Source: Halobiforma lacisalsi AJ5 (GTDB taxonomy: Archaea; Halobacteriota; Halobacteria; Halobacteriales; Natrialbaceae). Taken from it: 64,000 bases of DNA. The notes under the pieces were generated by a model. That model was not told the origin of the DNA. It saw only the letters and a program-made list of their open reading frames with translations, and did not search any database. Location: NCBI RefSeq assembly GCF_000226975.2, contig NZ_CP019285.1, forward strand, positions 2,356,001 through 2,420,000, written 5' to 3'. The position numbers were made by a program, and so were the translations under genes. Shown here one piece after another: positions 8,848-18,546 of the stretch (positions are counted from its first letter, which is position 1; every line of letters begins with the position of its first letter).

Positions 8848-11800
8848 ATGGCCGTCGAGAACACCGACGCCGTCGGCGATCCCGAACAGCGAACGGGTTC
8901 GAATCGACACGTGGAGACGGGCTCGAGGTCCGACCAGGGGGAGCCACGAGGGGGAGCGAGCGGGCAAGCGCAAGCGGAGTTAGCCGCCGACCTCCGGGAC
9001 GCCTGCCGCGGGGACGTCCGCTTCGACGAGTATACGCGAGTGCTGTACGCGACCGACGGGAGCATATATGGAGCACAGCCCGCCGGCGTCGTCCTGCCGC
9101 GGGACGTCGACGACGTCCGGGCGGCGGTCCAGGTCGCGAGCGACCACGGCGTGCCGATCCTCCCGCGGGGTGCGGGCTCTTCGCTGGCCGGCCAGACCGT
9201 CGGTCCCGGCTGCGTCGTACTCGATCTCTCGCGACACATGGACGTGATCCTCGAGATCGATCCCGACGAGCGTCGGGCGGTCGTCCAGCCCGGGGTCGTC
9301 CAGGACGACCTGGACGACGCGCTCGAGCCCCACGGGCTGAAGTTCGCTCCGGACCCGGCGTCGTCGAACCGGGCGACGATCGGCGGCGGGATCGGGAACA
9401 ACTCGACGGGAGCACACTCGGTCCGGTACGGGATCACAGACGCCTACGTCGAGGAGTGTACGGCGGTCCTCGCGGACGGCTCGATCATCGAGGCTCGCGA
9501 CGTCGTCCTCGACAGCGAGGAATGGGACCGGATCGTCTCGAAGGACGACCGCGAAGCGGAGATCTACCGGACGGTCAGGGCCGTCGTCGAGGACAACGCG
9601 GCGGAGATCGAGGAGCGGTACCCGGACCTGAAACGCTGTGTCAGCGGCTACAACCTCCAGAAGGTGATCCGTGAACCCGGAGAGAACGAGGGGGCTACCG
9701 CTTCGGAAGCCCGAGCGGGCGAAGCCCGCGAGGACGGCGAGCGGATCATCAACCTCTCGAAACTGCTGGTCGGGGCCGAGGGGACCCTCGGCGTCGTCGT
9801 CGAGGCGACGCTGTCGCTCGTTACCCGCCCCGAGGAGACCGCGTTGCTGGTCGCCTGCTACGACGACCTGCTCGAGGCGCTGTCGGCCGTTCCCGCGGCC
9901 CTCGAACTAGAGGCCAGCGCGGTCGAGTTGATGGACGACGAGGTGTTCCGGCTGGCCGCCGATTCGACGGAGTACGCCGAGTACGCCGCGCCGATCCCCG
10001 ACGATACCGCCGCGGCGCTGATGCTCGAGTTCGACTCGGAACTGTTCGACGACCTCCCGGCCGCGGTCGACGACGCGCGGGACCGCCTCGTCGCGAACGG
10101 GGCGGCCGTCGAGTCTCTCGAGGCCCTCGATCCCGCCGACCAGAAGCGGCTCTGGAAGCTCCGGAAGGCGGCGATTCCGCTGTTGATGAGCATGGAGGGC
10201 GATCCGAAACCGTACCCGTTCGTCGAGGACGCCTCGGTCCCGCCGGACGAACTCGCGGAGTACGTTACGCGGTTCGAGGACGTCCTCCAGGACCACGATA
10301 CGACCGCAGCATACTTCGCCCACGCCGGCGCCGGGACGCTGCACATCCGGCCCGTGCTGAACCTCAAGACCGAGGACGGCGTCGAGACGATGCGTTCGAT
10401 CGCCGCGGACGTCACGGACCTGGCCCTCGAGCACGGCGGGGCCTTCTCGGGCGAACACGGGGACGGACTGGCTCGCACGGAGTTCAACCCGAAGCTGTAC
10501 GGTCCGGAGCTGTGGGCGGCGTTCAAGGAGGTGAAATCGGCGTTCGACCCCGACTGGCGCATGAACCCGGGCAAGGTCGTCTACCGCGAGGACGTCTCCG
10601 CGAGCGACGCGACCGACCCGAGCGAAGGCTCGTCACGGGATCCCCGTGACGGTGACCCCACTGACAGCCGCAAGCACCTCCGGTACGGCCCCGACTACGC
10701 ATCGCTCGAGCCCCGGACGGAACTCGACTTCGACGAGGAGGGCGGCTTCTCGCACCTCGTCGAACTCTGTAACGGCTGTGGTACCTGCCGCCAGACGGGC
10801 AGCGACGTCATGTGTCCGACCTACCGGGCCACCGGAGAAGAGATCGCGACGACCCGCGGCCGGGCGAACCTGCTCCGGGCGGCGATCAGCGGCGAGATCG
10901 ACCCCGAGGAGCTGTACGACGAGCGGTTCCAGTCGGAGGTGCTCGACCTCTGTATCGGCTGCAAGGGCTGTCAGAGCGACTGCCCGACCGGCGTCGACCT
11001 CGCGAAGCTCAAGGCAGAGGTGAAAGGCCAGTACCGCAAGCGAGAGGGGGCGACGCTTCGCAACCGGCTGTTCGCGAATATCGACCGGCTCGCCGCGGTC
11101 GGGAGCCGGCTCGCGCCGGTCGCCAACCGGGCGACGGCCCTCCCCGGCGCGCGGCGGCTCCTCGAGCGGACGGTCGGGATCGCCGCCGACCGGTCGCTGC
11201 CGACGTTCCGACGGGAGACGCTGGTCGACTGGTTCGCCGCGCGCGGTCCCCGGGTCGATCCCGACCGGGCCGTCGACGGGGTCGTGCTCTTCCCGGACAC
11301 CTACACGAATCACTCGAGCCCCGAGGTCGGGAAGGCGGCGGTCGAGGTGCTCGAGGCTGCGGACGTCCGCGTCGCGATCCCCGACCTCGGGTCGACGGGA
11401 CGGGCGGCCTACTCCCAGGGGTTGCTCGAGGAGGCCAGGGAGCGCGGCCGGGAACTGCTCGCGGATCTCGAGCCGTACCTCGACCGGGGGTGGTCGGTCG
11501 TCTTCCTCGAGCCGTCGGACGCGTCCATGGTCGTCGACGAGTACCGGTCGCTGCTCGCCGACTCCGGCACGGCCGCCGACGGCGGCGAGCGGGGGTGGGG
11601 CGACGCGGTCGACGACACCCGGAGTCGGGTCGATCGGCTCGCGGACAACAGCTACGGCGTCTTCGAGTACCTCGATCGGCGGGGACTCGACGACGATCTG
11701 GCCTTCGACCCGGATCGCCGGGAACGACTGACCTACCACGGACACTGCCACCAGAAGGCCCGCGGCGCGGACCACCACGCGGTCGGGGTCCTCCGGAGAG

Positions 11801-12048
11801 CCGGCTATCGCGTCGAACCCGTCGACTCGACCTGTTGTGGCATGGCCGGCTCGTTCGGCTACGAGGCGGAACACTACGACCTCTCCCGGTCGATCGGTGA
11901 CCTCCTCCGGAGGAAACTCGAGGCGAGCGACGGTGCCGATGTCGTCGCACCCGGCGTCTCCTGTCGAACGCAGATCGGCGACTTCGAGGGGCGGTCGCGG
12001 CCGGAGCATCCAGTCGAGGCGCTCGCCCGCGCGCTCGATGCGGCGTGA
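8848..12048 (+). CDS. FAD-linked oxidase / Fe-S (GlcD-GlpC type) fusion dehydrogenase
   Basis: This 1066-residue polypeptide joins two proteins that are separate in many organisms. Residues about 60-240 form a FAD_binding_4 domain (VVLPRDVDDVRAAV, ILPRGAGSSLAGQTVG), and 290-570 an FAD-oxidase C-terminal domain ending in GEHGDGLARTEF. From about 640 there are two 4Fe-4S motifs (CNGCGTCRQTG and CIGCKGCQSDCPTG), followed by CCG-type heterodisulfide-reductase-like segments with STCCGMAGSFG near 995. Such fusions oxidise 2-hydroxyacids such as D-lactate or glycolate and pass electrons to the respiratory chain. The exact substrate is not readable. Acidic polar insertions near residues 285 and 590-610 look like halophilic linkers. 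Confidence 0.9.
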   Translation: MAVENTDAVGDPEQRTGSNRHVETGSRSDQGEPRGGASGQAQAELAADLRDACRGDVRFDEYTRVLYATDGSIYGAQPAGVVLPRDVDDVRAAVQVASDHGVPILPRGAGSSLAGQTVGPGCVVLDLSRHMDVILEIDPDERRAVVQPGVVQDDLDDALEPHGLKFAPDPASSNRATIGGGIGNNSTGAHSVRYGITDAYVEECTAVLADGSIIEARDVVLDSEEWDRIVSKDDREAEIYRTVRAVVEDNAAEIEERYPDLKRCVSGYNLQKVIREPGENEGATASEARAGEAREDGERIINLSKLLVGAEGTLGVVVEATLSLVTRPEETALLVACYDDLLEALSAVPAALELEASAVELMDDEVFRLAADSTEYAEYAAPIPDDTAAALMLEFDSELFDDLPAAVDDARDRLVANGAAVESLEALDPADQKRLWKLRKAAIPLLMSMEGDPKPYPFVEDASVPPDELAEYVTRFEDVLQDHDTTAAYFAHAGAGTLHIRPVLNLKTEDGVETMRSIAADVTDLALEHGGAFSGEHGDGLARTEFNPKLYGPELWAAFKEVKSAFDPDWRMNPGKVVYREDVSASDATDPSEGSSRDPRDGDPTDSRKHLRYGPDYASLEPRTELDFDEEGGFSHLVELCNGCGTCRQTGSDVMCPTYRATGEEIATTRGRANLLRAAISGEIDPEELYDERFQSEVLDLCIGCKGCQSDCPTGVDLAKLKAEVKGQYRKREGATLRNRLFANIDRLAAVGSRLAPVANRATALPGARRLLERTVGIAADRSLPTFRRETLVDWFAARGPRVDPDRAVDGVVLFPDTYTNHSSPEVGKAAVEVLEAADVRVAIPDLGSTGRAAYSQGLLEEARERGRELLADLEPYLDRGWSVVFLEPSDASMVVDEYRSLLADSGTAADGGERGWGDAVDDTRSRVDRLADNSYGVFEYLDRRGLDDDLAFDPDRRERLTYHGHCHQKARGADHHAVGVLRRAGYRVEPVDSTCCGMAGSFGYEAEHYDLSRSIGDLLRRKLEASDGADVVAPGVSCRTQIGDFEGRSRPEHPVEALARALDAA

Positions 12049-12143
12049 CTCGCGGAGCCGATAACGGCGGGGCAGTTCCCATTGATCGCCGGAGCTCGTT
12101 GCGTATCGGTGCGGTCTTGTGGGCCGATCCGGTACTACCCGCT

Positions 12144-12416
12144 ATGCCAGTTCCCAAATCCGAGTTCGACAGTCTCCCGCCGTGTGACTTCTACACGCCG
12201 GAGGAACTCCTCGAGCCGGAGCAGATGTACACCGTCTACGAGATCGCCCGCCTCCTGCAGGGCCTCGAACCCGACGCCGAGATCGAACGCGAGACCGAGG
12301 ACGTCCTGTTAGACTGGGCGATCCCCTGGATCATGATCAACGCGGACGAACTCGTCGTCGCCGAGCCGCGCAACGACGACGAACCGGGCTACTACGGGCT
12401 GAAATCCGACGAATAG
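12144..12416 (+). CDS. DUF5827 family protein
   Basis: This 90-residue acidic protein begins MPVPKSEFDSLPPCDFYTPE and contains LYxVYEIARLLQGLEPD-like helices and DVLLDWAIPWIMIN. The whole is typical of a small conserved haloarchaeal family that I recall as DUF5827, with no known function. The frame is open upstream, but the ATG at 12144 matches the conserved start. The stop codon lies one base before the ATG of the next gene, so the two are almost certainly co-translated and may act together. Confidence 0.75.
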   Translation: MPVPKSEFDSLPPCDFYTPEELLEPEQMYTVYEIARLLQGLEPDAEIERETEDVLLDWAIPWIMINADELVVAEPRNDDEPGYYGLKSDE

Positions 12417-12417
12417 G

Positions 12418-13251
12418 ATGCTGCTGCTCGTCGTCGGAGCCGACCGCGTCGACGCCGGCAAAACCACCTTCTCCGTGGGCTTGCTCGCACGGACCGGCGG
12501 GACCGGCTACAAGCCGCGGGCGGGCAACGACTACTGGTTCGACCACGACGACTGCCGGCACGCAATCGCGGACGGCCGTCTCTACGGGAAAGACGCCAAG
12601 CGACTCGCCGACGCCGAGGGGCGGGGTCGGGGGCCGGAGGACCTAAACCCCGTGCACCGGCTCTGGCGGCCGGCCCCGGGTGGCGGGTCCGGCCTGCTGG
12701 GCCGGGCGGACCGGGAGTTCCTGGTCGACCGCGTCGGTCGTCCGGACGGCGACGACGTCACCTACGTCCGGAACGCCACCGCGGAGGTTCCCGACCCAGT
12801 CGCCGACTCCCTGCCGCTCGAAGACGCAATCCCCGTCGAAACCGTCGAGGAACTGAACGAGGTCTCGGCCGAGCGGTACGTCCCGACGTTCGAGGATCTC
12901 GCCACTGAGATCGAAGCACGGGACCTCGCAGTCGTCGAATCCTACGGTGACATCGCGCTCCCGCTCGCGTCGCTCGATCCGGCGGCCGTGGCCGCGGTGG
13001 CCGTCGTCGAACCCGGCCGGGCGACCCTCTACCGCGGGGATCGGTACTGTCGGGCCTGCGAGATCGCCAGTTCGAGCCCCGTCGACGGCGCGCTCGAGAA
13101 ACGGGTCGGCGACGTCGTCGACTACCTGGAGCCGTTCGACCGCGTCCGGTTGCCGCCGCTCGGCAGCGACGCGCGAGCCGATCCCGGCCGGATCGCCGAC
13201 GCCTACGGGGAGGCCTACGACGCGCTGTTGGCCGCCGCGCGCGAGCGATAA
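12418..13251 (+). CDS. P-loop ATPase, dethiobiotin-synthetase-like fold
   Basis: The 277-residue protein opens with LLLVVGADRVDAGKTTFSVG, a degenerate P-loop of the SIMIBI/BioD type (xDAGKTT). It continues with an acidic region containing NDYWFDHDD, an insertion rich in Gly and Pro (residues 60-105), and the strands DLAVVESYGDIALPL and AVAAVAVVEPGRA, which look like the Walker B and later strands. It probably binds ATP. The substrate is unknown, and a true dethiobiotin synthetase role is not supported by context because there are no biotin genes nearby. It directly follows the DUF5827 gene by one base. Confidence 0.7.
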   Translation: MLLLVVGADRVDAGKTTFSVGLLARTGGTGYKPRAGNDYWFDHDDCRHAIADGRLYGKDAKRLADAEGRGRGPEDLNPVHRLWRPAPGGGSGLLGRADREFLVDRVGRPDGDDVTYVRNATAEVPDPVADSLPLEDAIPVETVEELNEVSAERYVPTFEDLATEIEARDLAVVESYGDIALPLASLDPAAVAAVAVVEPGRATLYRGDRYCRACEIASSSPVDGALEKRVGDVVDYLEPFDRVRLPPLGSDARADPGRIADAYGEAYDALLAAARER

Positions 13252-13269
13252 CTCCGTTCCCCTTTGGCG

Positions 13270-13317
13270 CCTTTCAGGCCTGGCACCTTTCAGGCCTGGC
13301 ACCTTTCAGACCTGGCG
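13270..13317. repeat. Three tandem copies of a 16-bp repeat
   Basis: The unit CCTTTCAGGCCTGGCA occurs at 13270-13285 and 13286-13301 exactly, and at 13302-13317 with two changes. The third copy contains the stop codon and last codons of the minus-strand MBL hydrolase, so that protein's C-terminus is repeat-derived. Confidence 0.9.
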
Positions 13318-13884
13318 CGCCATCCGCGCCGCGAGTTCGACGTGATCGTACGGCTCCGTCGTCACGCTCGGTCCGTGTCCGGTGTGTAACTCCGACAGGT
13401 CCTCGTCGACGATCTCGAGGACGCGGTCGAGACTCTCGATCAGCGTCCCGCGGTCCCCCTCCGGGAGGTCCGTCCGGCCGAAACTACCGTTCTGGAAGAC
13501 CAGGTCGCCGGCGAACAGCACCCCCGCCTCGGCCGAGTAGAAACAGAGATGATCGTCCTTGTGGCCGGGCGTGTGGAGCGCGAGGTACTCGTGGTTCCCG
13601 ATCGCGACGCGGTCCTCGTCGGCGATTTCGCGGTCGACCCCCTCGATCGAGGGATCGTAGCCCCAGGCGTCGACGTCGAAGGCCGACTTCACGTCCTCGA
13701 GGTTGCCCACGTGATCCCGGTGGGTGTGTGTCAGAAGGAGGGCGTCCAGACCGTCGACTCGAGAGCGGACCGCGTCGACGACGTCGAAGTTCGCCCCCGC
13801 GTCGATCAGGACCGTCCGGTCGCCGTCGACCAGAAAGACGTTGCTCGTAAACGCCTGCACGCCCTGCGCGAGGTTGTCGATCAT
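13306..13884 (-). CDS. MBL fold metallohydrolase
   Basis: This 192-residue protein is a compact metallo-beta-lactamase-fold hydrolase. The zinc motif is THTHRDHVGN (HxHxDH), followed by LHTPGHKDDHLCFY, GVLFAGDLVFQNGSFGRTDLPEGD and LHTGHGPSVTTEP. It resembles glyoxalase-II-like or general MBL hydrolases; the substrate is unknown. The open frame extends upstream, but MIDNLAQGV at 13884 is the usual start of this group. The extension includes unrelated translated DNA. The gene is convergent with the P-loop ATPase. Confidence 0.88.
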   Translation of the reverse strand: MIDNLAQGVQAFTSNVFLVDGDRTVLIDAGANFDVVDAVRSRVDGLDALLLTHTHRDHVGNLEDVKSAFDVDAWGYDPSIEGVDREIADEDRVAIGNHEYLALHTPGHKDDHLCFYSAEAGVLFAGDLVFQNGSFGRTDLPEGDRGTLIESLDRVLEIVDEDLSELHTGHGPSVTTEPYDHVELAARMARQV

Positions 13885-14062
13885 GCGCTCGAGTACGGCG
13901 TCGACCGGTTTGTGCGTGTCGACCCCGGAACGTGACGTAGGACCGGAGTCGTTCGAGTCGGTAGAGAGCAATCGTATTCCGAGAACTCGAGGAGGTGGAC
14001 GATCCAAATGACGATCCGCGTATTCACAAGCATTTTTAGCTACGGCACGTAGTGAAAAACGA

Positions 14063-15532
<1,470 letters not shown>

Positions 15533-15734
15533 CGCCGGTTCGTGGCGTACGGCTTCCACCGTTTCCATACGCGTCTGGACTATCGATCTCTGCTCGAGTC
15601 CGTTTCGCTGTTCGTCGTCCGCCGAGAGTCGACTCCCGTCTCCCGTTTAGTCCTGTGCTATCTCGAACCAAGTTCGGTTCGAAACGGAATGCTTAAACAT
15701 CGTACCGCGTAACGATAAGATGCACTCGCGGAAC

Positions 15735-15809
15735 GCTCCGATAGTGTAGTCCGGCCAATCATATTGCCCTCTCGAGGCAATGACCGGGGTTCGAATCCCC
15801 GTCGGAGCA
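15735..15809 (+). tRNA. tRNA-Glu (anticodon CUC)
   Basis: The acceptor arms GCTCCGA (15735-15741) and TCGGAGC (15802-15808) pair fully, with discriminator A at 15809. The anticodon stem TTGCC/GGCAA encloses a 7-base loop with CTC at 15771-15773. The T arm carries GGTTCGAATCC between CGGGG-type stems. No CCA is encoded and no intron is seen. A TTAAAC box about 45 nt upstream is a likely promoter. A ruined integrase follows about 160 bp later, so this gene is a probable integration target. Confidence 0.95.
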
Positions 15810-15966
15810 CTCCTTTCTGCCGCCGTCTCCTGATTTCGAGCCCGTGCTATCATCATGTACCCATGTGGCTCGAAGGCAATTCGATTCAGAAGGTCTGGTC
15901 ACCCCGGCGCTGTACAGCGATTAGAACGATTTACCCTGCAATCCGATTCGCAGGACTTACCCACCG

Positions 15967-17075
15967 GTGGTCGGCGTGAACCTGAGCGACTTCGCCGTCG
16001 TCCCGGAGCCGACCGCAAACCGCCTCAGCGAGCGTCAACTGGTGGATTACCGGTCCGAGCGGGAAGCGACGATCAAGTGGTTGCTCACGTTCGGCATCGA
16101 CCCCGAGAAGGCCAAGGGATACGCGGAGAGTACCGTCAAGAACCGCATCTACCGAATGGACCAGTTCTACCGGTACGCGTGGGACGAAGAAGAACAGTAC
16201 ACCACCGCCGTTACCCACGAACACGCCGACGCGTGGATGCAAGAGTTGGCCTACGCCGACTGCAGCGACACGCACCGCGACCTGTGTCAGAAGGCCGTTC
16301 GGATGCTGTTCAAATGGCGCGCCCACGAGCGGGGCGGCGACGAGTGGGAGCCGACGATCACGTTCGCCTCCGATAGCAGAACGACGACACCCCGGGACTA
16401 CCTCACGCTCCAGGAGCGCCAACTCGTCCGAGAAGCCGCGCTCCAGTACGGGAGCGTTCCGTCGTACAACAACGTCTCACCCCGTGAACGGAGCAAGATC
16501 GCGGCGTACCTCGCTCAGCGAATCGAGAAACCAGTCGACGAGATCACGAAACAGGACTGGGAACGGGCCAACGACTGGAAGATCCCCAGTCTCGTCAGCG
16601 TCAGTCTCGACGCCGCACTGCGCCCGATCGAGGTCGAGCCGTAGTACAGTGGGTCGATCTCGATAACGGGATCTTGCGAACCCCCATCGAGGACAGCTCA
16701 AAGAACGAGGACAACTGGCGAGTCGGCCTCAGTAGTCGCACGATCACCACGCTCGAGCGGTGGCTCGATCAGCGTGCGACGTACGATGTGTACGAGAGGC
16801 GAGGCGAGTTGTGATTGACGCGAGAAGGAAACCCGTACGGCGCTGCCGCCCTGCGACGAATTCTCCACGATCTGTGCGACACCGCTGGCATCGACTACGA
16901 AGATCGACAGATGAGCTGGTACACCATCAGGCACTCCACGGGGACGTACATGACTCGTGAAGAGGATCTTGCGGCCGCACAGACACAGCTTCGTCACAAG
17001 AGTCCGGAGACGACCATGAAGTACGATCAGGTACCCGTCGAGGACCGGCAAGACGCCCTCGACCGGATAGGCTAA
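15967..17075 (+). pseudogene. Tyrosine recombinase/integrase, frameshifted and with a nonsense codon
   Basis: The first frame (15967-16644) encodes the N-terminal SAM-like domain and the start of the catalytic domain up to SLDAALRPIEVE with the first catalytic Arg. One base is then missing near 16640, and the protein continues in another frame (VVQWVDLDNGILRTP). That frame meets TGA at 16812-16814, where relatives would have Trp, as I judge from the flanking GEL and LTREGNPY. The last part holds WYTIRHSTGTY and LRHKSPETTMKYDQ with the His, Arg and Tyr residues. All catalytic residues are still recognisable, so decay is recent. Its place next to tRNA-Glu marks the edge of an integrated element. 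Confidence 0.88.
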
Positions 17076-17199
17076 CGAACGCGAACGATCGCTGCCCCGA
17101 ACTAGTTATTTTCGCAAAACCCTACGTTCCTTCCACTGACGGGGGGAGTAACGACGAGAGGCTGCCTTATCGGAAGCGCTCCGCGTTCGATTGACTCCT

Positions 17200-18546
17200 T
17201 TATATCACTCCATGTAAAACCGACTCTAACTCCGCTTCCAACTCAGAAGCCTGCAGAATGGCAATCTCCTGCTCACCTTGGCCCTCTACAGACGCCGTCT
17301 CCCGATCAAGATCCTGCACGACCAGCATCCCGTTCCACCCCGATCCGAAGTACTCGCCGTCTTCCTCGCCAAACACGAACTCGTCGTTCACCCGCAAAAA
17401 CGCGAGATACTCGAGCGTCTCCTTGATCCCCTGGCGAATCGTCTCCTCCCGCGTACTATTTTTCACCTCGACGATCAGGTACTCGTGCTCGTTCTCGTCC
17501 TCCGAAATGACCTCGAGGACGATCACGTCAGGCCGACCCGTGTGATTCTGGTAGTCCTTTCCGAAGTAGTTGCCAGCAATCTCCTGTGCGGCAACCTGGA
17601 CCTTGTCCGTCCGAGATAACTCCGCTTTGTCCTCATCAGGGACCGCCACAAACGATAGCTCACGATCCCGGGCCGAGTTATCGTGGTAGAGGACGATCTC
17701 TTTCTCGCCCTTGAACCGCGCCAGTTCCTGTCGATCCGTGGCGATCGTTTTGAACTCGGGCTGGGTCTCCCGCATCTCCTCGAGAGTCGCCACGAACCGG
17801 AAGAGGACGAACAGCTCGAACAACGTGTCCTGATCGTCGGGTGCGATAGCGGTCTCTTCGAGCAACTGCCGGATCGCGTTGGGCTCCCCTCGGAACAACC
17901 GCTCTCGAGAGCGAAGCAACGACGCCGCATCCCGATACACCTCGTGGCGCGAATTGGCAGCCGTCGTCAGCATCCGCTCGGTTGGCTCATAGGTATCGGG
18001 CTCGCGGATCCGCCGGACGTGTACGTTTCGCTCGACGATACGCTGGAGTTCATCAACCAGTTCGTCGCTCCCCTTCCATGTCTCCGTGACCCACTCGTAA
18101 TCGCCCCGGAGGTACTCCTCGGCTTCTCGAATCGTCTCGTGGACGACGGAAATCAACCGCTTTAGAACGATATTCTCGGGGATGTCGTAGTCCTCGGATC
18201 GATTCTCGCAGACAAAAAGCGACCTGTCGCGGGGATGCTCCGCATACCGTTTCTTGATCGTCTTCCCCCAGTTGATTCGCCCATCGACCGTTCCCCGCCG
18301 CGTTCGAGACGTCGTCTGTGTCTCGGTCCGAATACTACGCAGATGCGCTGGCAGTTCCCTGAAGAACTCGACGACGTCGCTCTGGAGAATGAAGTGCAGA
18401 TCCAGGAGCAACTCGTATTCCTCGAACCGCTCGTCTAACTGCTCGGGCTTGATCGACCGGGCCAACTCCTGCTCCGGGAAGGAGCCATGCTTCGCGTAGG
18501 CGAGGATGTCCTCGGTGAGCTGCTCGAGGAGGGCGTCCCTATTCAT
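17200..18546 (-). CDS. mcrC: McrC-type restriction nuclease subunit (DUF2357/PD-(D/E)XK)
   Basis: The 448-residue protein is a McrC-like partner of the ATPase gene upstream. Its middle region has VDGRINWGKTIKKRY and ENRSEDYDIPENIVLKRLI, typical of DUF2357/McrC proteins. The C-terminal nuclease core is GRPDVIVLE followed by EYLIVEVKN (Asp near 340, Glu-Val-Lys near 360-362), the PD-(D/E)XK signature. McrC subunits cut DNA when driven by the McrB GTPase/ATPase. The ATG at 18546 lies inside the last codons of mcrB (the two genes overlap by 8 bases), so the subunits are translationally coupled. Catalytic residues are intact. Confidence 0.85.
   Translation of the reverse strand: MNRDALLEQLTEDILAYAKHGSFPEQELARSIKPEQLDERFEEYELLLDLHFILQSDVVEFFRELPAHLRSIRTETQTTSRTRRGTVDGRINWGKTIKKRYAEHPRDRSLFVCENRSEDYDIPENIVLKRLISVVHETIREAEEYLRGDYEWVTETWKGSDELVDELQRIVERNVHVRRIREPDTYEPTERMLTTAANSRHEVYRDAASLLRSRERLFRGEPNAIRQLLEETAIAPDDQDTLFELFVLFRFVATLEEMRETQPEFKTIATDRQELARFKGEKEIVLYHDNSARDRELSFVAVPDEDKAELSRTDKVQVAAQEIAGNYFGKDYQNHTGRPDVIVLEVISEDENEHEYLIVEVKNSTREETIRQGIKETLEYLAFLRVNDEFVFGEEDGEYFGSGWNGMLVVQDLDRETASVEGQGEQEIAILQASELEAELESVLHGVI

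Noticed and set aside
12418-13251. Dethiobiotin synthetase (BioD)
   Set aside because: The P-loop has the BioD-like form, but the rest diverges, large insertions are present and no biotin genes are near. I keep only the fold-level call.
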